Origin: Hyphomicrobiales bacterium
GTDB lineage: Bacteria; Pseudomonadota; Alphaproteobacteria; Rhizobiales; Devosiaceae
Direction: 5' to 3'
Assembly (NCBI GenBank): GCA_027487555.1
Contig: JAIYDI010000008.1
Location: 1-64,000 of the forward strand
DNA length: 64,000 nt
Both the position numbers and the translations under genes were made by a program. The notes below the pieces were generated by a model. That model saw nothing but the letters and a program-made list of their open reading frames with translations. It did not search any database and was not told the DNA's origin. How positions within the stretch are numbered: position 1 is the first letter of the stretch; each line of letters starts with the position of its first letter. Shown here piece by piece: positions 29,482-38,337 of the stretch.

Positions 29482-29838
29482 TCAGTGCGTGATCGGCACG
29501 CCGGCGGCGCGCGGCTTTGTGGCCTTCTTTGTGGCCTTCTTGGTCGCTTTCTTGGCGGGCTTCGTCGCCTCCTCGGTGACCTTCTTGATCTTGGTCAGGC
29601 GCGGTGCCCTGGCGGCTTTCGGCTCGTCGGCATCTACAACCTTCCCGCCGCGCGCCTTGGCGGTGCCGTCGGAAGAGCGGGCAATCAGTTCGGTTGTCAT
29701 CTGGCGATGCGCTTCATGCCAGAAGTGATCGGCATTGCCTTCCGGACGTCCAGCCGCTTCCCAAAGGTGGTAGGCGCGGTCGCGGATTGCTGCTTCGGAG
29801 ACGAGATCGGCGGTATCGGTGGCGCTGGTCTTCGACAT
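29482..29838 (-). CDS. DUF2934 protein with lysine-rich histone-H1-like tail
   Basis: This is a 118-aa protein. The N-terminal half has the DUF2934 pattern (IRDRAYHLWEAAGRPEG, HFWHEA). The C-terminal half is Lys/Ala/Thr-rich with repeated KKAT units, like bacterial histone-H1-type proteins. The start MSKTSATDTADL at 29838 is preferred over a longer frame to 30048. Nucleic-acid binding through the tail is an inference from composition. Confidence 0.75.
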   Translation of the reverse strand: MSKTSATDTADLVSEAAIRDRAYHLWEAAGRPEGNADHFWHEAHRQMTTELIARSSDGTAKARGGKVVDADEPKAARAPRLTKIKKVTEEATKPAKKATKKATKKATKPRAAGVPITH

Positions 29839-30133
29839 AGTCTTGGGCAATTGATCCCCCTGGCTTTGACGCAAAGTAGGCGCGAAACCGGAACATAATG
29901 CCAGCATTTGTCCGAGTCCGCCTCCGGCGGATACGCAATCGGGCCATGTTGCCAACGCCGGGCGCCCGATGCGGTCGCCGCCGGGTTCTCCTCTCTCGCG
30001 CGACGTTCCGAGCCGAGCCGCCGGATGGGGCTGCGATGCGTTCTCCACACGCTCCGCCAGAGTGGTTGCGAATTGACCAGGACGGCTCAGAAGTCGTTTG
30101 ACTTTGCATGCGGAACCGAGAATCTCTCATCCC

Positions 30134-30463
30134 ATGCAGGACTTACCGCTCAACCCAACCATGGTTTCGTTTCGGCTCAAGCGCGCCGAACAGTTCGCTC
30201 GCCAATGGCGGACGAATGCGAAGCGCCTGCAGACTCTCGCAAACAATCCGCGGACCCCGGCGCTTGTGCGGTCCGAAGCCCTGACCGAGGCGACGACCGC
30301 CGCCAGCATCGTGGCGCAGCGCGCCATCGAGATCGCAGACCTGGCGCGGGTGCGTGGTTATCCGCGCTGGGAAGCCGATCCGGATGTCGGCCCGCTGGTG
30401 GTTGAGATTCGTTCGCTGGCGACAGCGCTTGCCCATGCCGCAGAGACGCTCAGCGGAAACTGA
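30134..30463 (+). CDS. Hypothetical protein
   Basis: This is a 109-aa protein from the ATG at 30134 (a TTG at 30098 would add 12 residues). It has no family I recognise. It is helical, with a basic stretch (RLKRAEQFARQWRTNAKRL) and an alanine-rich amphipathic second half, and has no signal peptide or membrane segment. It stands alone between the DUF2934 gene and an ABC operon. Confidence 0.5.
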   Translation: MQDLPLNPTMVSFRLKRAEQFARQWRTNAKRLQTLANNPRTPALVRSEALTEATTAASIVAQRAIEIADLARVRGYPRWEADPDVGPLVVEIRSLATALAHAAETLSGN

Positions 30464-30581
30464 AGCACAGGATTCGGAGCCAGAGCGCTTTGAGGGAAGG
30501 TTGCATGACTTTCCCGGATCGACAGCGCGACCAAACTCGGGTTGCGATCATTTCAGCGTTTCAGCCAGAACGTGACATGAG

Positions 30582-31289
30582 CTAGACGCCTTCGTCTTTG
30601 GATAGACTCAGCGTGATGGCGTCGACTTCGGCGCGCGAGCGTGCGCCTGGCTCGCCGGCTAGCCTGATGTCGGCTGCGATGGCGACAGGGCGCCCCGACA
30701 GCATCAGGACCCGATGGGCCAGGCTGGCGGCTTCGACAGAGCGGTGCGTGGCGATGACGGCGGTCGCGTGGGTTTCCGCCAGCGTCCTGCCCACCAGCGC
30801 GAGCATCTCCTCAAGCAGAGCCTGATCCAGCGAGGCAAAGGGTTCGTCGAGCAGCAGGAGGCGCGGATTGGCGAGTACCGCGCGGGCGAGGGCCACGCGC
30901 CGCTGCATGCCTCCCGAAAGCTGACCTGGGAACCGAGTTGATGTGCCGCCAAGACCTACGGCTGCGAGACGCGTTTCGAGGTCCTCATCCGAGAGTGCAG
31001 GCCTGGCGAGGCGGAGGTTCTGCGCCACGGTCAGCCAGGGCAGGAGCCGCGCATCCTGGAACATGAAGCCGGGCGCCGGGGCTTGCGCAGCGGCGACACC
31101 CTCGATGGTGGCACTGCCCTCGTAGTCCCGATCAATGCCCGCGAGTATGCGCAGCAGCGTGGATTTTCCCACCCCGCTCCGACCCATCAGCGCCACCACC
31201 TCGCCGTTCCCGACCTCGAGATCGAGGCCGGCATAAAGGGGCGCGCCGCCGAACGCCTTCGTGAGGGTCTTGAGTGTCACCCGCGCCAT
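30582..31289 (-). CDS. ABC transporter ATPase, NitT/TauT type
   Basis: This is a 235-aa ATPase with Walker A GRSGVGKST, signature LSGGMQRR, Walker B LLLLDEPFA and switch His in ATHRS. It overlaps the upstream permease by 13 bases and completes a permease/binding-protein set of the nitrate/sulfonate/taurine type. The substrate is not determinable. Its C-terminus (LSLSKDEGV) appears to be encoded by a REP-like repeat at 30585-30619, so the end of the protein may have been replaced by that element. Confidence 0.88.
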   Translation of the reverse strand: MARVTLKTLTKAFGGAPLYAGLDLEVGNGEVVALMGRSGVGKSTLLRILAGIDRDYEGSATIEGVAAAQAPAPGFMFQDARLLPWLTVAQNLRLARPALSDEDLETRLAAVGLGGTSTRFPGQLSGGMQRRVALARAVLANPRLLLLDEPFASLDQALLEEMLALVGRTLAETHATAVIATHRSVEAASLAHRVLMLSGRPVAIAADIRLAGEPGARSRAEVDAITLSLSKDEGV

Positions 31290-32029
31290 CTGAGCACCCG
31301 GCGTTCGATGGGGCGAAGGACGAGGGCTTCGATCAGCACGACGACGCCGAGGAACAGCGCCGCATAGGCAAGGATGGCAGCGACATCGAAGAACTGGAAG
31401 TAGAGCGAGATGCGAAAGCCGACGCCGCGGTCGGAGCCCAGGATTTCAAAGACCAGCACGATCTTCCAGATGAGGCTGATGCCCGAGCGGGCGGCGGCGA
31501 GCAGATAGGGCATCAGCTGCGGCACAACCACGGCGCGGAGGCGATTGAGCGGCGAGAGCCGGAGTGCCGTGGCGAGTTCCTCATAATCCGTGGACAGCGC
31601 CCTTGTGCCCTCACGCAGGGTGACGGCCACAAGCGGCAGCTTGTTCAGCGTCACGGCGAGTACCAGCGCCACCTCCGTGAGCCCGAGCCAGATATAGATG
31701 AGGATGGCGATGACGATTGCCGGCAGATTGAGCCCGGTGACGAGCAGCGGCTGTAGCAGCCGGTCAAGATTGGGGTGGCGGCCGAGCAGATAGCCCGCGA
31801 CGCTGCCAAAGCCCATGGCGAGCACGAAGCCGAATCCGGCACGGACCAGCGTGGCCGCGAGGTCAGCGAGCAGCGGCCCGGTGGTGGCGAGCGCAAGGAG
31901 CCTTTCACCGACGGCGAGGGGTCCCGGCAGCACGCGGGACTGGCCGATCAGCGCCAGGGCCTGCCAGAAGACCAGCAGGGCGAGGGCGCCGATCGCCTCG
32001 AGCGGCCAGCGGCTCGGCCCGGCGCCCAC
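31277..32029 (-). CDS. ABC transporter permease, NitT/TauT type
   Basis: This 250-aa inner-membrane permease has about six hydrophobic segments and the permease coupling loop around EELATALRLSPLNRLRAVVVPQ. It starts with GTG at 32029, sharing one base with the binding-protein stop, and overlaps the ATPase gene downstream. Confidence 0.88.
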   Translation of the reverse strand: MGAGPSRWPLEAIGALALLVFWQALALIGQSRVLPGPLAVGERLLALATTGPLLADLAATLVRAGFGFVLAMGFGSVAGYLLGRHPNLDRLLQPLLVTGLNLPAIVIAILIYIWLGLTEVALVLAVTLNKLPLVAVTLREGTRALSTDYEELATALRLSPLNRLRAVVVPQLMPYLLAAARSGISLIWKIVLVFEILGSDRGVGFRISLYFQFFDVAAILAYAALFLGVVVLIEALVLRPIERRVLRWRG

Positions 32030-33036
32030 TAGTTGCTGTACCCGGCCCAGAAGGTGCCGGGATACAGACTGCTGAGGCCGCCGGCGATATCGAGACCGCC
32101 GGTCGCCAGCAGGATGCCGAGGAGATCTTCCGCCGGGCCGGTCGCCGCGGGGTCATGGCTCGCGACAATGCCGGCGCGATAGGCGTCGCGCAGCAACGGG
32201 AACAGCGCCGGCTGGCCATCGACCTGCATCAAGGGCTTGAGAGTGTCCCAGAGCGCGCCATCGCGCTGCAACCGCTGCTTGGTGGCGAAGGACGCGTCGA
32301 GGAAGCCCTTGATCGCGGCGGGATGCGCCTTGGCCCATGCTTCGGAAAAGCTCCAGCCGAGGAGCGGCGGCGTTTCGGTGATGCCCAGCGACTGCAGCAG
32401 GTCGGGGATCGAGACCAGCTCTATCTTGCCCCCGGCGATGGCGCGGGCGTTCCAGTTCCACAGGTTCAGCGCGGCGTCTGCCTCGCCTTTCTCGAACAGT
32501 TCGTTGATCAGCGGCGGCGCGCCAAAACGCAGCACGGCGTCATCGGCGAGCGTGCCACCTGTTTCCTTGCGATAGGCTGCCGAGAGGATGACGAAGCTCT
32601 TGTCGACCGGGCTGCCGGAGACGGCGAGCCGCTTGCCTTTCAGATCGGCGAGGCCCGCGATGCCGGCCTGCGGATCGACGAGCAACCCGCCAACGGCGAG
32701 CGAATGCGGCACGAGCGTCAGATCGCTGCCCTTGGCGCGCGCCACCGAGACAAAGACGAAATCGGAGAGGATGATATCGACGGTGCCGGTCTGCAGCGCC
32801 AGCTGACCGGCCCTCGCATCCGCCACCTCGCGGATTTCGAGGTTAATGGCATTGGCCGCGTCGAGGCCGAGCGCCTGCATGGCGCTCAGTTCCCACCGGA
32901 CGGTGCCGGTTGCCTGCACACCGAGCCGCACGGTTTCTGCGGCGCCGGCAAGGCCGGCAAAGGTGACGAGGGCAGCCAAGGCAAGCACAAGGGCAGGCCA
33001 GCGAGCAAAGGGGCGGGCAAATGGGCGAAAACGCAT
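32029..33036 (-). CDS. ABC transporter substrate-binding protein, NitT/TauT type
   Basis: This 335-aa periplasmic protein has a signal peptide with basic start and hydrophobic core ending in GLAGAAE. The mature part matches SsuA/TauA-type binding proteins (ETVRLGVQATG, GLADLKGKRLAVSG, FEKGEADAALN). I chose the ATG at 33036. The ligand is unknown; aliphatic sulfonates, nitrate or aromatic compounds are all possible for this family. Confidence 0.85.
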   Translation of the reverse strand: MRFRPFARPFARWPALVLALAALVTFAGLAGAAETVRLGVQATGTVRWELSAMQALGLDAANAINLEIREVADARAGQLALQTGTVDIILSDFVFVSVARAKGSDLTLVPHSLAVGGLLVDPQAGIAGLADLKGKRLAVSGSPVDKSFVILSAAYRKETGGTLADDAVLRFGAPPLINELFEKGEADAALNLWNWNARAIAGGKIELVSIPDLLQSLGITETPPLLGWSFSEAWAKAHPAAIKGFLDASFATKQRLQRDGALWDTLKPLMQVDGQPALFPLLRDAYRAGIVASHDPAATGPAEDLLGILLATGGLDIAGGLSSLYPGTFWAGYSN

Positions 33037-33094
33037 CGGCAACTCCGTTCGGGCCCCCTCATACCGGCTTCGGGCCGAGTGGGCAAACCGGTGC

Positions 33095-34126
33095 TCATCC
33101 CAGCATGTGGGCGGTGCCGTTGAACTCCAGCCGAACATGATCGCCGACGGCCGGCGCTGTGCTGTTCGAAACCATGAGCGCGATCTCGCGGGTGGCGGAA
33201 TGCAGCGGCACCACAGTAAGCCTCACATAGGGGCCGCGGAATGAGCGGCCGATAACGCGGGCGACGGCGCCGTCCCGCCCGGGCCTGACCGTGATCTGCT
33301 CGGGGCGGAGCAGCAGCTGGCCGCGGCCCGAATGCTTGGGCCGATCGGTAACGACGAGGCCGAGGGGTGTCTGCGCGACACCTTCGACCATCTCGACATC
33401 GAACAGGATCGCCTCGCCGAGGAACTGCGCGACAAAGGCATCCTTCGGGCGGTGGTAAAGGTCCTCGGGCAGACCGGCCTGCACCAGCCGGCCATCGCGC
33501 AGCACGGCGAGATGGTCGGCAAAGCTCAGCGCCTCGGTCTGGTCGTGGGTGACGAGAATGGTGGTGATGCCAGCGGCGCCCAGAATATCGGAGACGGTAT
33601 GGCGCATGGATTCCCGCAGACCGGCATCGAGCGCCGAAAACGGCTCGTCGAGCAGCATCAGTCTGGGCTTTCGCGCCAGCGCGCGGGCAAGCGCGACGCG
33701 CTGCTGCTGGCCGCCGGAGACCTGGTGCGGGCGGCGATCGACCATTGAGGGCGAAAGTCCGACCCGCGCCATCAGCTTGGCGATCTTGTTGGCGCGGTCG
33801 GGGTCGGCGCGGTCGAGGCCAAAACCGATATTGTCGCCAATGGAGAGATGCGGGAACAGCGCGCCTTCCTGCGCGACATAGCCGATCTGGCGCTTGTGGG
33901 CCGGCAATCCGACCTGGCCGTCGCCGAGCAGCGCGCCGCCAAGACGGATAGATCCCGCATCCATCGCCTCGAACCCGGCGATCAGGCGCAGCAGCGAGGT
34001 CTTGCCGGAACCCGAGGGCCCGATCACAGCCATGCGGGCGCCGGCGGGCACTTCAAGATCGACGGCATTCACCGCCACGACATCGCCATGGCGCTTGGTG
34101 ACCTTTGCGAGGGACAATAGTGCCAT
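33095..34126 (-). CDS. fbpC: Iron(III) ABC transporter ATPase
   Basis: This 343-aa ATPase has Walker A GPSGSGKTS, signature VSGGQQQR, Walker B LMLLDEPFSALD and a C-terminal TOBE-like regulatory domain. It matches the FbpC/FutC branch of the CUT1-like ATPases. Its start shares one base with the permease stop. The permease and binding protein upstream support ferric iron transport. Confidence 0.87.
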   Translation of the reverse strand: MALLSLAKVTKRHGDVVAVNAVDLEVPAGARMAVIGPSGSGKTSLLRLIAGFEAMDAGSIRLGGALLGDGQVGLPAHKRQIGYVAQEGALFPHLSIGDNIGFGLDRADPDRANKIAKLMARVGLSPSMVDRRPHQVSGGQQQRVALARALARKPRLMLLDEPFSALDAGLRESMRHTVSDILGAAGITTILVTHDQTEALSFADHLAVLRDGRLVQAGLPEDLYHRPKDAFVAQFLGEAILFDVEMVEGVAQTPLGLVVTDRPKHSGRGQLLLRPEQITVRPGRDGAVARVIGRSFRGPYVRLTVVPLHSATREIALMVSNSTAPAVGDHVRLEFNGTAHMLG

Positions 34127-35712
34127 CAGCCGGTGGTCCTGTCGGCCTGCATCCGGAGCAGCAAGACGAGCGGCATGGAGAGCAGGATCATGAGCACGGC
34201 ATAGGGCGCAGCCGCCGAAAAATCCAGCTCCTGCGTGTGCGACCAGAAGCGGGTGGCAAGAGTGCGCACACCGTTGGGGGCCAGCATCAGCGTGCCGGTC
34301 AACTCATTGGCGATGCCCAGCGCCACAAGGGCGGCGCTCGCCGCAATGCCCGGCGCTGCAAGGCGCACGGTGGTCAGCCACATCGCCTGGTTGGGCGACT
34401 TGCCGAGGCTCATCGCGGCGCGTTCAAGCTCCACAGGCACCTGCGCAATCGAGGCGCGAAGGCCCACCAATGCCCGGGGCAGAAACATCAGCAGATAGGC
34501 AAGCAGCAGCGTCGCGAGCGTTTGGTAGAGCGGCATTGCGGCGCGCACGGTGATGGTGACGAGCGCGAGAGCGATGATGACACCGGGCAGCGCGCCGAGA
34601 TAGGAGTGGCTCGCCTCGATGAAGCGCTGCAGCTTGCCCGGAGCGCGGACCCCGAGCCAGGCGGCCGGGATGGCGGCAAGAATGGTGACGCTGCCGCCGA
34701 GCACCGCAACCATCAGCGTCTGCCCGAGCGCGGGCAAGATCTCGGCGAGCTGCCAGATGCCGGGTCCGCCGAGGATCATCCAGCGCGTGAGGGTATAGAA
34801 GGGGACGCCAAGCGCCAGCAGCAGCGTCACGACCATCAGCAGCAGGGCGGGGGTGGTCCAGCGGCCAAGGCGGTGGCGGAGCGCGGGACGCGGCGCGCCC
34901 GAGCCGACTCGGGCATAGCGCTCGCGGCCGCGCACCAGGTGCTCGCCGCCGAGCAGCAGCAGGCACAGCACAACGAGAACCCCGCCGAGCAGGTTCGCGG
35001 CCGGGCCATTGTAGACCGCCGCGAACTGATCGACGATGGCGGTGGCGAAGGTGTCGAAGCGCATCAGGACATACAGGCCATATTCGGCGAGCAGATGCAG
35101 CGCCACCAGCAGGCTGCCGCCGAGCAGCGCAAGGCGCAGCTGCGGCAGCACGACCTCCAGCATAACCCGGTGAGGCGGACGGCCGAGCGAGGCGGCGGTT
35201 TCCTCAAGGCTTGGATCGAGGCGTTTCAGTTGCGCCGCGATGGGCAGATAGAGGAAGGGAAAATAGGCGAGCACCGAGACCAGTACCGCGCCTGGCAGGC
35301 CGCTCAGCGATGGCGCGACGGTGTTCCAGGCATAGGATTGCACGAAGGCCGGCACGGCAAGCGGCGCTGCCAGCGCCCAGCTCCAGGTGCGACGGAATGG
35401 CAGGTCGCTCCGCTCGGTCAGGAGGGCAAGGGTGAGCGCCAGCACCGCGGCGATCGGCACTGTGAAGAGTTCGAGCAGCAGCGTGTTGAGCAGCAGCTCC
35501 GCCACTTTGGGGCGGAAGACCAGGTCGACCACCTTGTCCCAACCGGCATCGGCGGCGATGTAGATGATGAAGCCGAGCGGCACGAGGCTGAAGACGCTGA
35601 CGCCGAGCGCGCCCGCGAGCATCCAGGGATGCGCGATGCGCCGCCTGCGCGGTGGCTTTCGGGCGGTAGTGCTCAGCGCGAGGCTCAATGGCGGTTCGGG
35701 TCCGGAGTTCAC
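34126..35712 (-). CDS. fbpB: Iron(III) ABC transporter permease
   Basis: This 528-aa protein is a fused permease with two six-helix halves, as in FbpB. Each half carries an EAA-like loop (LEETAASLGRPP-RVMLEVVLP and LERAAMSLGKSP-AMWLTTVRLA). It starts with GTG at 35712. It is 74 bases after the binding protein gene and coupled to the ATPase. Confidence 0.87.
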   Translation of the reverse strand: MNSGPEPPLSLALSTTARKPPRRRRIAHPWMLAGALGVSVFSLVPLGFIIYIAADAGWDKVVDLVFRPKVAELLLNTLLLELFTVPIAAVLALTLALLTERSDLPFRRTWSWALAAPLAVPAFVQSYAWNTVAPSLSGLPGAVLVSVLAYFPFLYLPIAAQLKRLDPSLEETAASLGRPPHRVMLEVVLPQLRLALLGGSLLVALHLLAEYGLYVLMRFDTFATAIVDQFAAVYNGPAANLLGGVLVVLCLLLLGGEHLVRGRERYARVGSGAPRPALRHRLGRWTTPALLLMVVTLLLALGVPFYTLTRWMILGGPGIWQLAEILPALGQTLMVAVLGGSVTILAAIPAAWLGVRAPGKLQRFIEASHSYLGALPGVIIALALVTITVRAAMPLYQTLATLLLAYLLMFLPRALVGLRASIAQVPVELERAAMSLGKSPNQAMWLTTVRLAAPGIAASAALVALGIANELTGTLMLAPNGVRTLATRFWSHTQELDFSAAAPYAVLMILLSMPLVLLLRMQADRTTG

Positions 35713-35786
35713 TGGGTATTCGATGGCATAACCCGCCGCGCGCTGTCACGCGCCGGCGGGTCATCAAGGTTCGGATCTGGCGGGGA

Positions 35787-36800
35787 TCAGATGAGGCCGG
35801 CGGCGGTCATCAGCTCCGAGACCCTCTTGTTGTCAAGCTGCGACGGATCGAGCTTCGGGGCGCCGAGCTCGGCGATGGGCTTCAGGGCCGCGTTGGCGGC
35901 CTCGCCGACGCCGATGGCGTATTCGAAGCTCGTGCCCTCGCGCAGCACCTTCTGGCCGCCCGGCCCGGCGATCCACTTGAGGAACTTGAAGGCAGCGTCC
36001 TTCTTCGCCGAGGACTTCAGCACACCGCCGCCCGAGACCGAAACGAAGGCGCCCGGGTCCTCGTTGCCGAAATAGTGCAGGGCGACATTGCCGCTGTTTT
36101 CCTTGGTGTTGGCCTGATCGCTGTACCAATAATAGTGGTAGATCAGCGCGCCCGGCACTTCGCCCTTGTTCACGCCCGCCATGGCGGCACGGTTGCCGCG
36201 GTAGGTGACAACATTGTCCTTCATGGACTTGAGCCACGAGGTGGTCTTCTCCTCACCTTCGAGCGCCAGGATCCCGGCGACGATGGCCTGGAAATCGGCG
36301 CCAGCCGGCGACGCTGCCCAGCGGCCCTTCCAGCTCGGGTCCGCAAGATCCATCACCGACTTGGGCAAGTCCGCATCAGTCAGCTTGGTCTTGTCATAGG
36401 CAAACACGGTCGAGCGCGCGGCGATGCCCGTCCAGTGGCCGTTCTGCGGGCGAAACTCTGCCGGAATCTGCGACAGGATATCCTCGGGCAACGGCTCGAA
36501 CAGGCCGGCATTGTCGACCAGCACCATGGCCGGTGAATTCTCGGTGAGGAAGACATCGGCGGGGGAGCTGGCGCCTTCCTGCAGGATCTGGTTGCCGACC
36601 TCGAGGTCGCCGCCCTGGCGGATCGTCACCCTGATGCCGGTCTCGGCGGTGAACCCATCGGCCCAGGCCTGGGTCAGGCTTTCGTGCTGCGCATTGTAGA
36701 CCACGATTTCCTGGTCGTCGGCGCGCGCGACGCCGCCGGAGATTGCGAGTGCGGCGCCGAGCGCCAGGGACGCGAGCCATCGCGGGGAATTCATACGCAT
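35787..36800 (-). CDS. fbpA: Iron(III) ABC transporter substrate-binding protein
   Basis: This 337-aa periplasmic protein has a signal peptide ending in GGVARA followed by DDQEIVVYNAQHESLTQ, the typical opening of FbpA/FutA-type iron-binding proteins. The YYWYSDQAN segment includes tyrosines of the kind that bind Fe(III). It is the first gene of the iron operon, and an IRO operator lies 66 bases upstream. Confidence 0.9.
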   Translation of the reverse strand: MRMNSPRWLASLALGAALAISGGVARADDQEIVVYNAQHESLTQAWADGFTAETGIRVTIRQGGDLEVGNQILQEGASSPADVFLTENSPAMVLVDNAGLFEPLPEDILSQIPAEFRPQNGHWTGIAARSTVFAYDKTKLTDADLPKSVMDLADPSWKGRWAASPAGADFQAIVAGILALEGEEKTTSWLKSMKDNVVTYRGNRAAMAGVNKGEVPGALIYHYYWYSDQANTKENSGNVALHYFGNEDPGAFVSVSGGGVLKSSAKKDAAFKFLKWIAGPGGQKVLREGTSFEYAIGVGEAANAALKPIAELGAPKLDPSQLDNKRVSELMTAAGLI

Positions 36801-36865
36801 GCGGGCCTCTTGAGCTATCCGATCGGGCGATCCCGTCGCCCGGCGAGGGGTGGTTTAGGTTATTA

Positions 36866-36880
36866 TGAATTGGACTGTCA
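36866..36880. promoter_or_regulatory. IRO box (RirA-type operator) of the iron operon
   Basis: TGA-N9-TCA matches the iron-responsive operator bound by RirA in Rhizobiales. It overlaps a plausible leftward promoter (TTGGCA at 36887-36892 and CATAAT at 36862-36867, spacing 19). RirA binding here would repress the operon when iron is sufficient. Confidence 0.55.
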
Positions 36881-36989
36881 ACTTATTGCCAAAATGGCCG
36901 GCGCAGTCAAAGCGTCGCATGCCCAGCATGTGATTTTCCCGAAGGGGCGATTGCAGCGGGGGGCTTCCAGCGACGCGCAAGCTGTGGCA

Positions 36990-37001
36990 ATTGTATACAA
37001 T
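36990..37001. promoter_or_regulatory. 12-bp palindrome, GntR/FCD-type operator candidate
   Basis: ATTGTATACAAT is a perfect palindrome of the type bound by FCD-class GntR regulators. It lies about 150 bases upstream of the metallophosphoesterase and 190 bases from fbpA. No GntR gene is in the window. The rest of the 353-base gap (36801-37153) holds the IRO box and nothing else I can name. Confidence 0.4.
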
Positions 37002-37153
37002 GCCGAATCCCGGGGGGCGCTCGGGGAATGGCACGCGCCTCCGCTCCATCGTGCCAGCAACGGACTCGAACCGGGTCACCCGCCGCAATGGGCCCCTCGA
37101 CGTCGTGGCGCGATGGCGGAGGCGTTGCGGCCGTGCGCAAGGAGGTGTTGACC

Positions 37154-37942
37154 ATGCAGATCCTGATGGTGTCTGACCTGCACTACAGCCTGCCACAGCT
37201 CGATTGGGTGCTGAAGGTGGGGCCCCGCTACGATCTGGTGATCATCGCCGGGGACCTGCTCGACACCAATTCCATGGTCGGTGTGGGGGCGCAGATGGTG
37301 GTGATCCTCAAATATCTCGATCGGCTGCGCCGTGACGTGCCGCTGCTTGTCTGCTCGGGCAACCACGATCTCGATATCGATGGCGAAGAGGGCGAGCGCG
37401 TATCGCGCTGGGTGCAGGAGGCGCGGGCCGAAGGCCTGTGGGTCGATGGTGATACGGTGGATATCGCCGGCGAGCGCTTCACCATCTGCCCGTGGTGGGA
37501 TGGCGAGACGACCCGCGACGCAATCGACAGGCAGATCGCCGAAGTGGCCGCCAACCGCGCAGCCGACGGGCAGGCCGGGTGGAAATGGGTCTACCATGCG
37601 CCGCCTTCGGCGCTGCCGGTGAGCTGGTCGGGGCAGCGGCATTTCGGCGATCCGTCGCTTGCCGACTGGATCACGCGTTACAAGCCCGAGTTCGTGTTCT
37701 GCGGACATGTGCACGAGGCGCCGTTCAGCCGCGGCGGCTCGTGGGTGTCACTCATGGGCGAAACTCTGGTATTCAACCCTGGCAGGCAGATCGGCGGTTT
37801 CCCGACCCATATCGTGCTCGATACCGAGCGGCGCGAAGCGGTGTGGTTCTCGGTCGAAGGGGCGGAACGGCTCGACTGGTCGGTGCCCATCGCCGCCAAG
37901 CCCGAACCGCTCTACGAGATGCCGGGCTGGGTGCCGGCGTAA
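37154..37942 (+). CDS. Calcineurin-like metallophosphoesterase
   Basis: This 262-aa protein has all five metal-binding motifs of the family: SDLHYS, IAGDLLDT, CSGNHDLD, a mid-protein His in YHAPPSA, and CGHVHEAP. A strong AAGGAGG ribosome binding site precedes the ATG. The substrate is unknown. It is monocistronic and followed by a REP-like repeat. Confidence 0.9.
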   Translation: MQILMVSDLHYSLPQLDWVLKVGPRYDLVIIAGDLLDTNSMVGVGAQMVVILKYLDRLRRDVPLLVCSGNHDLDIDGEEGERVSRWVQEARAEGLWVDGDTVDIAGERFTICPWWDGETTRDAIDRQIAEVAANRAADGQAGWKWVYHAPPSALPVSWSGQRHFGDPSLADWITRYKPEFVFCGHVHEAPFSRGGSWVSLMGETLVFNPGRQIGGFPTHIVLDTERREAVWFSVEGAERLDWSVPIAAKPEPLYEMPGWVPA

Positions 37943-37960
37943 AGCGCAGCCGGGGCTGGA

Positions 37961-38101
37961 CCTCGTCCTTCGACAGGCTCAGGATAAGGTCCTATGCTGC
38001 GGAGGCCCGGGTGCATGTGCTGGAACTCGGATCCGGGATGCGATTTGGCAAAGGGCGCCGGGTTCCCCACAACCTCATGGTGAGCCTCTCGAACCACGAG
38101 G
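37961..38101. repeat. REP-like composite, copy 3
   Basis: The left arm (37961-37990, with TCCTTCGACAGGCTCAGGAT) and the right dyad (38073-38101, CCTCATGGTGAGCCTCTCGA) match the parts of the copy at 3751-3895. Confidence 0.75.
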
Positions 38102-38123
38102 TCGCTTAGCTCAAGGCTCCGTC

Positions 38124-38312
38124 ATGGCATCGAAACTGTTCTGCATCCTCACGCGCCTGGACGAAGCGGGTGTCCACTCTGTCATTGGTCACTACGCACC
38201 GGATGGTGTGACGATCACGGCGACCGTGGTGGGAAAGCGCGCCGAAATCACCGGCACTGAAGACGCAATGCCGGAATCCACACTCGACGAAATCCTCGCC
38301 GATTTCACGTGA
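38124..38312 (+). CDS. Small hypothetical protein
   Basis: This is a 62-aa protein beginning MASKLFCILTRLDEAG and ending in a short acidic helix. I recognise no family. It looks like a beta-rich small soluble protein without signal or membrane segment. Its stop codon lies inside a parS-like sequence at 38302. Confidence 0.5.
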   Translation: MASKLFCILTRLDEAGVHSVIGHYAPDGVTITATVVGKRAEITGTEDAMPESTLDEILADFT

Positions 38313-38315
38313 ATC
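38302..38315. promoter_or_regulatory. parS-like site
   Basis: ATTTCACGTGAATC differs by two bases from the palindrome and overlaps the stop codon of the small gene, 18 kb beyond parB. Confidence 0.45.
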
Positions 38316-38337
38316 ATTCGCGCCGCTGGTGCCCGGC

